64,000 bases of DNA from Babylonia areolata (GCF_041734735.1 NC_134876.1:98306168-98370167); one strand, 5' to 3'. Counted from the first letter of the stretch, positions 1 to 15,100 are shown. The notes: generated from the letters alone by a model not told the origin. Program-made: numbers and translations.

Positions 1-22
1 CAGCTACAACAAGAAGCAGCAC

Positions 23-220
23 CTTGTCATGCGCATTGCTACGCAGCGACTTCCGAGGAGACGGGACAGGGGACTCAAAACTGTCTGTCTGGGAACCAGA
101 GCAGCGCAGGTTTTTGCTGCTGCTGTTGTTGCTGTTGTCGCTGAATGCGCCATCCCCAAACCTCCTATTCCGGGCGCTGTTGTGGATATCTAGAGTGTCT
201 GACTTGGACACTCCTGCCGA
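23..220 (-). CDS. DLG5: DLG5 exon 15: Ser/Asn-rich linker (left end uncertain)
   Basis: From the acceptor GAATGCATGCAG the minus strand stays open to the window edge: SAGVSKSDTLDIHNSARN, RRFGDGAFSDNSNNSSS, KNLRCSGSQTDSFESPVP and SPRKSLRSNAHDK. It has no Met, and fits phase 0 from exon 14. I end it at AAG-GTGCTG (position 23), which gives 66 codons, but reading may continue past position 1. The composition matches the disordered linker after PDZ2. Confidence 0.75.
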
Positions 221-3200
221 CTGCATGCATTCACAAAACCATGCCACAAGTGTCAACTGTGCAGAACGTAAACTGTACACATTCACACCCACACTGTAAA
301 CTACCCTGTAAATGCCCATTATACAGTTACAGTCTACCCCTCATTTAGGGTTAAAAACTGTGCACAGGATTATAAGGAAATTTTCTTCATAAAATTACAT
401 TTATATAACATACTTACCATGACCCACTAGCGCAGACTCTGGCAGGGGTCTAATTCCTGTCCTGTTCAAACTATTAAACCTGACTGTCTCCCAATCGATA
501 GCGATCCCAGCTCTATTTTAGCCTGATCACCCAAACGAGATAGATATTCATGTGACCTGTTAGATGACATGACCACACACAAAAAAGGAGCATCAAAGAT
601 TTGATAGAAAGGCAGAAAATGCAGAAAAAAGAACAACTTAGCTGTATTAAGAGCACTGGTGCAGGAGGCAAAATGGCTGTCAGGAAGGGAGATAATCTTC
701 TAACGGGAGCTTATTAGCCATAGTTACTTTTGCTTTCTCCGCAAGTAGGTAGTTGTTTGCACAGGACAGGAATCAGACCCCTGCCAGAGTCTGCACCAGT
801 GGGTCACGGAAGAATATGTGTAGTTAAATGCCTTGTAAACACACAACCCAAACTTTTGAAAAACAAAACAAAACGAAAAACTACTGATAATTTGGCTTGC
901 TATTTGTGATCATGTTGCATACAAAGGAGAGCAGATTTAGATCTAGAGATAAAGAACAGAATGCCTGCATGAGATGTCGATGCATCACTGAAAATCCAAG
1001 TGAAAGCATGACGCCACGTCTTGTTTCAGGAGGAGTTTTGTTCTCACTCTCAGCCCAGCCAGTGCTATATGGTGACACTGAGTAAGGCAATGGGCTCTCC
1101 CAAACCCCAAACAAACCCAGTAAACACCCACCCTCAACTTTAGGGTGAAATCTGTGCAAAGATGGGATGGGCACTTACAAAGAAGTATACATTAATGTTC
1201 AAAACTAAGCATAGTACGTAGATTTATCCTAACACAGATGTCACAAAGGCAAAAAATAGCATTTCACATATTTCACCTGTCAGTCAGTCATACAGTTCAA
1301 GGCACTGTAAGCAACATGCACAATCTAACAGACACAGGCAGTCGATGTAACAAGTGCATAAACATTTAAGTGCCACACAAACTTCATACACACTGCAAAC
1401 CCCCCTTTATAATGCCAACCATGCAGAGCTGGGCAATAGACGGCAATTCATCGCTTCAACATAATTATTACAATATTACACTTTTTTGTTATTCAAATGC
1501 ATACACACAAATATGACATACCACACCCAAGGAATACATGAACACATAAATCTGTAAATATCAGTATGTAAAAAAACAGCTCAGCTACAGTTTATGTAAC
1601 ACTCAAATATACCATGAAAATATAAAAAATACAATAATCAATTAAAGATGATGGCTCATATATGTTATAACACATGCTCAAAGTACTGTGCAAAAAAATC
1701 AATAAAAAAAGACAGCTCTTATATAACACACACTCAAACATACCATGAAAAAAAATCAAAGAACACAGATCACATACAACACACACACACAAACGTACCA
1801 TGAAAATGAAAAATAAATAAAAATAATCAAAAAAGACAGCTGACGTATTTTATATCAATCACCCAAACGTACCATGAAAAAAGATCAGTCAACAAGGATG
1901 GCTCACAATGGTGACACATGTTATAACACACACTCAAATGTACCACGACAAAAAAATATACTATCTAATCCAAGAAGCGGGCTGACACACGACCCACCTG
2001 CATGAGTGACGGATGCTCTGCGGAAGGCGGCAGAACGGAGGTGGGGGTGGGGGAGGAGCCTGTGGAGGAGAGGGAGGGGGCGTGTCGGAAGACGCCCAGC
2101 ACCAGGGGCTGAGCACTGGTCTCCAGCAAGGAGGCAGCCTCCTGCACGGACAGGCTCTCCGTGGACTGACGGTTGATCTGTTCACAGCGGGGACACACAC
2201 TTTCTGTTTCAGTTTCTCAAGGAGGCATCACTGCGTTCGGACAAACCCATATACGCTACACCACATTTTTTTTGTATTTAGTATTTTGTATTTCTTTTTA
2301 TCACAACAGATTTCTCTGTGTGAAATTCGGGCTGCTCTCCCCAGGGAGAGCCCGTCGCTACACTACAGCGCCACCCATTTTTTTTGTATTTTTTCCTGCG
2401 TGCAGTTTTATTTGTTTTTCCTATCGATGTGGATTTTTCTACAGAATTTTGCCAGGAACAACCCTTTTGCTGCACACGAATGACTAGCGTCCAGACCACC
2501 ACTCAAGGTCTAGTGGAGGGGGAGAAAATATTGGCGGCTGAACCATGATTCGAACCAGCATGCTCAGATTCTCTTGCTTCCTAGGCGGACGCGTTACCTC
2601 TAGGCCATCACTCCACTTGCCTGACCAGCAGCATAACCCAACACGCTTAGTCAGGCCTTGCGTGTATGTGTATATAATTTGTGCACCTATCAGAGTGGAT
2701 TTCTTCTGCAGAATTTTGCCAGAGGACAACGCTCTCATTGCCATGGGTTCTTTTTCAGTGTGCCAAGTGCGTGCTGTACATGAAACCTTGGTTTATGACA
2801 TCATCCGAATCACAAGACAATCAGTTTGATTATCCAGTCAAACTTGGGAGAAAGGGCGAGAGTGGGATTCAAACCAAGACCCTCATGGATACTGTATTTG
2901 GCAAATAAGCGTCTTAACCATTTCGCCACCTTCCTCCTCAAAAACAAAACTCTCTTATACAGGCAATTACTGGTCACTATTTGAATGCTGTGTGGGAGAT
3001 AGGAGAAGAATAACTTTGTTATCTCATAAAGAGAAACTGAGTCACTATTTGAATTCTGTGTGGGAGATAAGAGAAGAATAACTGTATTATCTCATAAAGA
3101 GAAACTGCATGGCACAACCCTAAAATCTGAAACAACATCACATGAAACACAAAGACTCCCCCCACCTTTCACCATTGGCATTTTTGGTTTTGCTGTTGAT

Positions 3201-6200
3201 GAACAGCAGGAATCATAACTGAGCCTTAGAGACTTAGCCTCTTGTTTAAATCAAAGACTGACCAGAAAATCAACAAGAACAACAAAAAATTGACTTTTAA
3301 ACAAAGACAGCGGTCAGTCAATATCTCACACTGATCAGTCGGTCCCCACAGCTGGGCAGCATGCCGCCCATGGCGATGATCCGTCCCGGGTGAATTCTGG
3401 AGATGAACAGACCCTGCTCCAGCTGAACACTGTCTTCTGAAACAACAATGTCAACAGTTTCACTGTCTTCTGAAACAACAATGTCAACAGTTTCAGTCTT
3501 CTGAAACAACAATGTCAACAGTTTCAGTCTTCTGAAACAACAATGTCAACAGTTTCACTGTCTTCTGAAACAACAATGTCAACAGTTTCACTGTCTTCTG
3601 AAACAACAATGTCAACAGTGTCTTCTGAAACAACAATGTCACCAGTTTCACTGTCTTCTGAAACAACAATGTCAGCAGTTTCACTGTCTTCTGAAACAAC
3701 AATGTCAACAGTTTCACTCTTCTGAAACAACAATGTCGCCAGTTTCACTGTCTTCTGAAACAACAATGTCAGCAGTTTCACTGTCTTCTCAAACAACAAT
3801 GTCACCAGTTTCACTGTCTTCTGAAACAACAATGTCACCAGTTTCACTGTCTTCTGAAACAACAATGTCAGCAGTTTCACTGTCTTCTGAAACAACAATG
3901 TCAACAGTTTCACTCTTCTGAAACAACAATGTCACCAGTTTCACTGTCTTCTGAAACAACAATGTCAACAGTTTCACTGTCTTCTGAAACAACAATGTCA
4001 ACAGTTTCACTGTCTTCTGAAACAACAATGTCAGCAGTTTCACTGTCTTCTGAAACAACAATGTCACCAGTTTCAGTCTTCTGAAACAACAATGTCTCCA
4101 GTTTCACTGTCTTCTGAAACAACAATGTCACCAGTTTCAGTCTTCTGAAACAACAATGTCACCAGTTTCACTGTCTTCTGAAACAACAATGTCACCAGTT
4201 TCACTCTTCTGAAACAACAATGTCAACAGTTTCAGTCTTCTGAAACAACAATGTCAACAGTTTCAGTCTTCTGAAACAACAATGTCAACAGTTTCAGTCT
4301 TCTGAAACAACAATGTCAACAGTTTCACTGTCTTCTGAAACAACAATGTCACCAGTTTCACGGTCTTCTGAAACAACAATGTCAACAGTTTCAGTCTTCT
4401 GAAACAACAATGTCAACAGTTTCAGTCTTCTGAAACAACAATGTCTCCAGTTTCACTGTCTTCTGAAACAACAATGTCAACAGTTTCACTGTCTTCTGAA
4501 ACAACAATGTCAACAGTGTCTTCTGAAACAACAATGTCACCAGTTTCACTGTCTTCTGAAACAACAATGTCAACAGTTTCAGTCTTCTGAAACAATAATG
4601 TCAACAGTTTCACGGTCTTCTGAAACAACAATGTCAACAGTTTCACTGTCTTCTGAAACAACAATGTCAACAGTTTCAGTCTTCTGAAACAACAATGTCA
4701 CCAGTTTCACTCTTCTGAAACAACAATGTCAACAGTTTCAGTCTTCTGAAACAACAATGTCAACAGTTTCACTGTCTTCTGAAACAACAATGTCTCCAGT
4801 TTCACTGTCTTCTGAAACAACAATGTCACCAGTTTCACTCTTCTGAAACAACAATGTCAACAGTTTCACTCTTCTGAAACAACAATGTCACCAGTTTCAC
4901 TGTCTTCTGAAACAACAATGTCAACAGTTTCACTGTCTTCTGAAACAACAATGTCACCAGTTTCACTGTCTTCTGAAACAACAATGTCACCAGTTTCACT
5001 GTCTTCTGAAACAACAATGTCACCAGTTTCAGTCTTCTGAAATAACAATGTCACCAGTTTCACTGTCTTCTGAAACAACAATGTCACCAGTTTCACTGTC
5101 TTCTGAAACAACAATGTTGACAGTTTCACTGTCTTCTGAAACAATAATGTTGACAGTTTTACCGTCTTCTGAAACAACGTCGCCAGTTTTACCGTTTTCT
5201 GAAACAACAGTGTCAACAGCCACACTTTTTATCCTTTCACTGTCTTCTGAAAAAACAAATTCAACACTTTTCATCCATCTCCATTTTAGATTATCAGAAA
5301 CTATTCTTTCTCCTTTTCAAAACATCAACACTGAAGAAATCAAAGACAAAAAGTGGGCAGCATGCTGTCCTTGATGATGACAACATAAAATATGATGAAT
5401 ACACACACACACACACACACACACAGAGTAGAACTGTAGGCAATGTAATACAGAAAGAACTAAATACAAAGTAATACAATAGAACTGATGATAAATACAG
5501 ACAGAAAGACGACAAAGTAACACAGACAGAACTGAAGACAAAGTAACACAGACAGAACTGAAGACAAAGTAATACAAATTACCTTCCTGGCATGACAGGG
5601 AGATCTGCAGAGGTTGCCATATTCTGCTCATGGACAACTTGCGTCGTCGAACCACCTTCACACACAAAACACCACCGGTTACATTTGCTCAGTGGGTGGC
5701 CCAGGGCCCAACAATCAAAACACTGAACTTTTAATCTGAGGATCCAAGGGTCAAATCCCCATCTTGAACTGAAATTTGTGTCCTAGAGCACACAGTCCTG
5801 TCCTGGTGAATTTCAAGTTTTCTCATTACAGTTGTACTGAACTGAGCTACACTAAACTGCACTGTACTGAACTGAAGGAATCTTTACTGTAGTACTGTCC
5901 TGTCCAACCATTACTGATCTTGCACGTCTGCATCAGTGAAAAGGTGCCTCTACTACTTTCAACAATTTTCAAGTCAGTCATCTGTCAGCCACTGCCATAT
6001 CCCAACTTGATGACAGAAACTCACACCTGGCTGGATCTCCCCTACTTTTAATTGATAAACTTCAAGAGGTTAAAAAAATTCTGCAGCTTGCCTTGTCTTC
6101 CAAGCCTTTCATCATTATCACTGCTATCATTACTATTTTTGACGGGCACAATAGCCGAGTGGTTAAAGTGTTGGACTGTCAATCTGAGGGTCCCGGGTTC

Positions 6201-6983
6201 GAATCACGGTGACGGCGCCTGGTGGATAAAGGGTGGAGATTTTTACGATCTCCCAGGTCAATATATGTGCAGACCTGCTAGTGCCTGAACCCCCTTCGTG
6301 TGTATATGCTATATGCAAGCAGAAGATCAAATACGCACGTTAAAGATCCTGTAAACCATGTCAGCATTCAGTGGGTTATGGAAACAAGAACATACCCAGC
6401 ATGCACACCCCCGAAAACGGAGTATGGCTGCCTACATGGCGGGGTAAAAATGGTCATACACGTAAAAGCCCACTCGTGTGCATTCGAGTGAACGCAGAAG
6501 AAGATTACTATTATTGATTAATCTATCAATCTATTAATCAAATTTTCATATATTTACTGCTATTATTGTTAATATTGTCATTACTGTTACCCAGTATTAG
6601 TCATTTATTTATTATCTATTTTCAATTTCTAATTTATCATCATCATCACCATCACCGTCACTCCTTACCAGAACCAATCCTCCGTGGTGGCTGTGAAGAG
6701 CTTGTTGAACCTGACCAAGGTCAAGGTTAGTGAGGTCAAGGTTGTTGACCTTCAGCAGCTGGTCATTCACCCTGCAGGCATAATCCCAGACATGTGTTTC
6801 AGATCTCAACAGACAGCATGGGACTTGACTGACAACTTTTGACCTTAACAACAAGAACTCCTTCTCCTATGGTTGTTGTCCATTCATTAAAACCAAGAGG
6901 GACTTACATGACTTGTTCAGAATACTAACATTCTAGTTTCCATTCAACTTAACCATCATAATAACAATCAGATAAATCAATGG

Positions 6984-7044
<61 letters not shown>

Positions 7045-7425
7045 TCAAATCATTCTCTGTAAAGGTACAGTTTTGTTGTTGTTGTCAAAATCAAACATTA
7101 CAATTTGTTCAAATTCAACTTTTCCTCAACACTTGGTGGATAATGGACAGAACAGACTCAAAAACACAGCTCAAAATCATAATCATCTTACAATACAAAA
7201 AAAATATCACTCATGCAAAAAAATTATACACACACACTCATACACACAACCATACACAATTATGTGCACATAGACACACATTCACACAAAGACATAGATC
7301 ACACATACACACAGACACAGACACAAACATACACAAGTGCACAAGCACACACACTCACACACATACACACACACACACACGCACTCACACTTACACACAC
7401 ACACACATGCAGTCACACTCACATG

Positions 7426-7467
<42 letters not shown>

Positions 7468-10400
7468 GCCCCAGACACTGACCGGAGTCTCCCCTCGGCA
7501 GCCCCTCCCTTTGCGACGTGACTGACGTACACAGTGCTGTCCCCTGGGAACAGGGGGCTGTCCTTCCCTCCTGCCACGCTGAACCCCACGTCACAGCTCC
7601 CCTCCCCCTGCTGACAGTGAACACATCATGTCATGTCATGTCACATCACACCATACCACGTCACAGCTCCCCTCCCCCTGCTGACAGTGAACACATCGTG
7701 TCATGTCATGTCACATCACACCATACCATGTCACACCACATCACGTAACATAACGTCACATCACACCATACCACATCACAGCTCCCCTCCCCCTGCTGAC
7801 AGTGAACACATCGTGTCATGTCATGTCACATCACACCATACCATGTCACACCACATCACGTAACATAACGTCACATCACACCATACCACGTCACAGCTCC
7901 CCTCCCCCTGCTGACAGTGAACACATCGTGTCATGTCATGTCATGTCACATCACACCATACCACATCACACCACATCACATAACATAACGTCACATCACA
8001 CCATACCACATCACACCACATCACATAACGTCACATCACACCATACCACATTACATAACATAATGTCACATCACACCATACCATGTCACACCACATCTCA
8101 TAACATAACGTCACATCACACCATACCACATCACACAACATAACGTCACATCACACCATACCACGTCACAGCTCCCCTCCCCCTGCTGACAGTGAACACA
8201 TCGTGTCATGTCATGTCATGTCACATCACACCATACCACACCACACCACATCACATAACATAACGTCACATCACACCATACCACATCACACCACATCACA
8301 TAACGTCACATCACACCATACCACATCACATAACATAATGTCACATCACACCATACCATGTCAAACCACATCTCATAACATAACGTCACATCACACCATA
8401 CCACGTCACACCACATCACATCACATCACACCATACCATGTCACAGCTCCCCTCCCCCTGCTGACAGTGAACACATTGTGTCATGTCATGTCACATCACA
8501 CCATACCACGTCACACCACATCACATCACATAACGTCACATCACACCATACCACATCACACCACATCACATCACATAACGTCACATCACACCATACCACA
8601 TCACATAACATAATGTCACATCACACCATACCATGTCACATCACATCACATAACGTTACATCACACCATACCACGTCACACCACATCACATCATGTCACG
8701 TCACACCATACCATGTCACACCACACCACATCACATCACGTCATGTCACATCACTCCATATCACATCACATCATATCACACCATATCACAATATGTCACA
8801 TCACATCACACCATGTTTCATCACATCATATCACATCACACCACATCACGCCACATCATATCACACCATATTACATCACGTCACACCACATCACACCATA
8901 TTACATCAAGTACACATCACATCACACCACATTACATCACATCACACATCACATCATATCACAGGTCCCCTCCCCGTGCTGACAGTGACCACATCACATC
9001 ACACTAAATTACATCACATCACACCATATTACATCAAGTACACATATCACACCACACCACATTACATCACATCATATCATATCACAGGTCCCCTCCCCCT
9101 GCTGACAGTGACCACATCACATCACACCACATTACATCACATCATATCACAGGTCCCCTCCCTGTGGTGACAGTGACCACATCATATCACACCACACCAA
9201 ATTACATCACACCACACCACACTTTATTACATCACATCACACCACCACACCACACCATATTACATCACATCACACCACACCATATTATATCACATCACAC
9301 CACACCATATTACATCACATCACATCATACCATATTACATCACACCACACCACACCATATTATATCACATCACACCATATTACATCACACCACACCATAT
9401 TACATCACATCATATCACACCATATTACATCACACCACACCACACCATATTACATCACATCACACCATATTACATCACACCACACCACACCATATTACAT
9501 CACATCACAGCATACCACACCACATCACACTACACTACACTACACCACACACCACATCCCCCTGATGACAGTGAACACACCACACACCATATTACATCAC
9601 AACACAACACATCACATCACATCACATCCCCCTGCTGACAATGAACACATCACATGACATCACACCACACCACATCACACCACATCATACATCACCACAC
9701 CACATCACAACACCCTGCTGACAGTGAACACATCACACCACATCCCCCTGCTGACAGTGAACAAACACATCACACCACATCACATCACAAGACATTCCCC
9801 TGCTGACAGTGAACACATCACATCACACCACACCACATCACATCACATCACAAGACATCCCCCTGCTGACAGTGAACACATCACATCACATCACACTACA
9901 CCACACCACATCACATCACAAGACAGTGAACACATCACATCACATCACCCTCTTACCAAGACTTCCACAATGTCATGGGTTTGTCAAGAATCTGTGGCCT
10001 TGTCAAAATAAGCTCAAAGTGAGTGTACACAGATCTGAATCCGATACACAGACTGGGATTTTCTCTCTCCCCTCCTCTACAACTTGAGTATTGGTCTGGG
10101 TACTAGTCTTATGGATGAGACAATAAACTGTGGTCGTGTGTGCGGCATGCGCTCAGCTCACGTAACAGAACCCACAGCAATAAGAGAACTGTCCCTGGCA
10201 ACCTTTGTATCAAAATCCATAATATTATAAATGGGTTCATGTGCTCATCACTGAAGCCTGCATGGCACAGGGGATGGATAATGAGCAGCTAAAGGCAGCT
10301 GTCAGTCGGCTCTACTAAATTAGAAAGCTTTCTGTGTAAATGACACTGAAAAGCATATGAACAAGAACATAAAAATACTAATAACAAATACTAGCATTAA

Positions 10401-11514
10401 CAAGAGAGGCAAGGCCTTCAAGACTCACTTGTGATAAATTAAGTCCCCTAGCATTAATTACAGAGTAATTTCCCTTTTTTACCACCTGCACCAAAACGTT
10501 TGCAAAATAAATAAAATATTCCATGCAAAGAAGTTCCTGTCTGAACAAAAAATGATAATAATGACTCCTCTTGTTGTGTCAGAATAAGAGGTCAAAGTGC
10601 CAAGTTTAGAGAATACAAAAAATACAAATATAACAGTAAATGCAGTTTGCATATAATTAGGCTTCTTTTTTATCTTCTTGTGCCCATCCCAGAGGTGCAA
10701 TATTGTTTTAAACAAGATGACTGGAAACAACTGAATTTTTCCTATTTTTATGCCAAATTTGGTGTCAACTGACAAAGTATTTGCAGAGAAAATGTCAACG
10801 TTAAAGTTTACCACGGACACACAGACACACACACACACACAGACAACCGAACACCGGGTTAAAACATAGACTCACTTTGTTTACACAAGTGAGTCAAAAA
10901 AAAAACCAGTCTCCTATTCCATCAGCCAATTTCCCTGCTCACAACACAGCATTGAAATAGTTCTAAACTCTGCTATTGTTACTGTTGTTAAATCATGTCA
11001 TACAACTACAAGGCTCTCAGTTCCTGGGCTGTCACAGTACTGGGTTGTCTTCCTTGGATTAACACCAGAATATCCCAAAGTCTTAAAGCAAAAATGATAA
11101 TGAACTTGGGATGTAAACACTGATATTAGTTTGAATTATCCATAGCACATACAGAGAACTGAATGTGAAAGTAATGCAATGCAATGCAGTGCAATGCAAT
11201 GCAATGTAATACAATACAATAGCATATACAGAGAATTGACTGTGAAAGTAATACAATGCAATGCAATGCAATGCAATGCAATACAACACAACCTCCGGAC
11301 AGCATGGCAGTACAGTACAGACTACAGTACAATACAACACAGTACAGTACAACACTGTACAATAAAACACAGTACAGTACAACACAACACAGTACAGTAC
11401 AACACAGTACAATGCAACACAGTACAACAAAGTACAGTACAACACAGTACAATACAATACAACACAGTACTGTACAGTACAGTACAGTACAAAACAATAC
11501 AACATAGTACAATG

Positions 11515-11550
<36 letters not shown>

Positions 11551-12132
11551 CACACCAAGTTCCCAGTCACCTACCAGTTCCATCTCCAGGGTCTCAGTCT
11601 CCCACTCCTGCAGGTCGGCATCAATGGCCGAGTCACGACTGTAGTTGTGACCCACAGAGTTCAGGTGCTGCCGTCTTGCTTCTCTCTCCGCCAGGGCCTC
11701 GTACTTCTCCCTGTGGGACACACACATCACACACACATCACACACACACACACATCACACATACATCACACACACACACCACACACACACACACATCACA
11801 CATACACACACATCACACATACATCACACACATACACACATCACACACACACATCACACACACATCACACACACACACACACATCACACACATACACACA
11901 CATCACACACACACACACCACACACACACACATCACACATACACACACATCACACATACATCACACACACACACATCACACACACATCACAGACACACAC
12001 ACATCACACACATACACACACATCACACACACACACCACACATCACACACACACATCATACACACACACATCATACACACACACATCACACACACACACA
12101 TCACACACACACACACACATCACACACACACA

Positions 12133-12164
<32 letters not shown>

Positions 12165-15100
12165 CACCCAGCCTTTCACTTTCAAATTGGGGTCAAAGCG
12201 TGCGGACTAATCCATATTCACTACATCACTTCAGAAAAAAAAAGAGGGGGAGAGCAGATGCCTGACCTTCACACAAACCTGGTCAAGAAGGCCTGACAGC
12301 CTGCACAGGCATGTGTGAAATATTAACATAAATTAATCTAATAAAATAAACAAATAAGTAAATTCATGAGAAAAAAATTAAATGAAAGATATTCTGAGGG
12401 CAAATGACTGAAATATAATCAGAATTGAAGAACAAACATAAATGTAAAAAAAAAAAATCCTAATATCTACTTAAGGCTAGCATTTAGAAAAAGCATACTG
12501 TTAAGCCAGCAGAATTTAAAAAAAAACAAAAAAAAAAACTTTTAACTCTCACATCAAGATTTCAGGTTATACAAACCTTATTTCATTCAGCTCCTTGATG
12601 GCATCGTTTTTCTGCTTCTCGCATTCATCACAGTTTCGGAGAGCTTTGGCCAGATCACTGACAGCGCGATCCCGGTAGCGTCTCATGTTGTCACACAGAG
12701 TGCGAATGCTCTCCCTTTCCTGTACCGTCTTGTCAATCTCACTGAAAGCCCAGTCCCTCCTTTTAGTGGCCACCATTGCTTCTTGCTCCGCATCTGAAAC
12801 AAATACAAGCATACTGAGCTGAAAACACACAAGCAAGTGATAAAACATAGCAGTTTGGTTTCAATACAAATTGTTATTTACCAGTGACTCTTTACAACAA
12901 ACAAAAAACAACAATGAAACAGTCACGAAAAAAATCAACTGGACAGTACATCCCTAATCTTCAATCCATGTTTATAGGTCAGCCAACTGCAAGGGCTGTC
13001 TCAGGACTGAAGGCACATTAAAAACATTACACACTATAGAAATCAACCAATTCACAAGCACACAAAGTAAGATCCCTGAAAACTGCTGATGAAAAAAGGA
13101 AAATAAAAGGCAACAAAAAGATAGGGTCACTGACATATTTCTGAAATGGCACCTACCATACGACTACTTCCAAACAAATCACAGTGCTGAAAGCTATGAC
13201 AGACACACACACTGAGCACCATACTTTTTGAGCCACATGCTCAAGTTTTTGTTAGCTCTGTGCCTGAGACTGCTTTGCCTGTAATCAGGTAATACTGTAG
13301 CTGAACTAAAGTTTCCAGACAACGACAGTGAAGTGGAGACTAAGTGGTAACACGTCTGCCAAGGAAGCGAGAGAACCTGAGGGCATGGAATCAAATCCTT
13401 CACTCGCCAGAATTTCTTCTCCTCCACTAGAGCTTGAGTGGTGGTCTGGACACTAGTCATTTGGATGAGATGATAGACAGGTCCAGTGTGCAGCACACAC
13501 TTCACACACACACACAAAAGAAACGATGGCCAGAATGCAAAATTCTGTAGAGAAAATCCACTTTAACAGTAAGATAAACACATCTGCAGACTGATGTACA
13601 AACACAAAAAAGGGGTGGCACAATGGTGACGTGCTCTCTGTGGGGAGAGCTGCCCCAATTCCACACAGATAAATTTGTTGTGATAAAAAAAAAGTAATAC
13701 AATGCAATAACAATAACCATGATCTATGAAATACATTTATCAAAGACATCCTATGGCTGTCTAAAACAAAACAATGATTTTCCAAGAGTCTACCTTTCCA
13801 GTGCAACACACATCACAAGCCATCCGTGGCCATGACTCACCACTCAACTAAAAAAACAACACTTTTTCCATGACTATACCTTTCCAATGCAACAATAAAC
13901 ATCACAGCCATCCAACAACACACTTTCCATGACTCTACCTTTCCAGTGCAACAACACACATCGCAGCCATCTACGGCCACGACTCACCATTTGGCGAAAC
14001 AACAACAACACACTTTCCTTGAATCTATCTTTCCAGTGCAACAATACACATCACAGCCATCTACGGCCACGACTCACCACTTGGCTAAACAACAACAACA
14101 ACACTTTCCTTGAATCTATCTTTCCAGTGCAACAACACACATCACGGTCAACCATAGCCACGACTCACCACTCAACTAAAAAACAACCCACTTTCCATGA
14201 CTCTACCTTTCCCGTGCAGCAACACACATCACAGTCATCCACAGCCACGACTCACCACTTGACTAAACAACAACAACATACTTTCCAAGAGTCTATCTTT
14301 CCAGTGCAGCAACACACATCACAGCCACCTGTGGCCCCGACTCACCACTCAGCTCCATCTTGATCTTGTCAATCTGCTTCTTGAGCAGCTCCGTCTCCTT
14401 GGACTCCTCGGCTTTCTCCTTCTGCGTCTTCTCGTAGGTGTCCTTGATGATGAGGTCCATCTGCTCCAGGGCCTGGTGACGCTCCTTGCGGGCGATGTCT
14501 CTCTGCTGCTCCACCAGGTGGAGCTCTCGCTGCAGCTCCCCGTGCTCCTCTTCCAGCTGGCTCCGGGACTCCAGGAAGCCCTGGTTCTCCTTCTTCAGGC
14601 GCTCCATCTCCTTCTCCGCGGCCGCCTTCTCCTTGAGGCACTGGCCCAGGCTGGCCTTGGTCTCTGTGTACTTGTCCTGAAGCTGCTCGATCTCTTTGTG
14701 CACCACCTCCCGTTCTGACATCACCTGTTTCCGTGGAGGACGAGGAAACGAAACAAGCTTTTAGTTCATGAAGCTAGTCTTATCACTGAGTTGCCGCAAA
14801 CATTTTTGGCCGAGAGGAGCAAGCAGATAGGCCTGGTTTGCATCAGTTTGACATAGTACAGTATATGACACCAAACAAACTTTTAGTTCATGATGGTCGT
14901 GGAGCAGGCACAACTGCTTTCGGCCTTTTTTTTGTGTTTTTTTGTTGTTGTTGTTTTTGTTTTTTTTACATTCAGCATTCAAGGAAAAGTAGGAATGCCA
15001 TTAACCATCAGTTTGCCTTTGTTTGGGTGTATAAGCATAGTCAGTCACCAATGCATGCACACATTCACATGAAAATAACACAACAAAAAAGAAGTAAACC

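Noticed and set aside
881-1174. 97-codon minus-strand open stretch as a DLG5 exon
   Set aside because: No acceptor/donor pair fits phase 0, the sequence is not DLG5-like, and exons 14 and 15 join in phase without it.
6141-6210. tRNA-Ser/Leu-like sequences (also near 41430, 42050 and 60411)
   Set aside because: They have boxes A and B but continue into a shared SINE body, and the arms do not all pair; they are SINE heads, not tRNA genes.
7391-7624. 77-codon minus-strand frame over exon 10
   Set aside because: It is the wrong frame over a real exon; the true frame gives the PDZ sequence CDVGFSVAGG.
8478-9170. 230-codon His/Ser/Thr-rich open frame
   Set aside because: A reading of the CACAT satellite.
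11179-12210. 343-codon open frame on the plus strand
   Set aside because: It reads through the pentamer array, the antisense of DLG5 exon 9 and the CA-rich tract; low-complexity His/Thr and Gln/Tyr words only.
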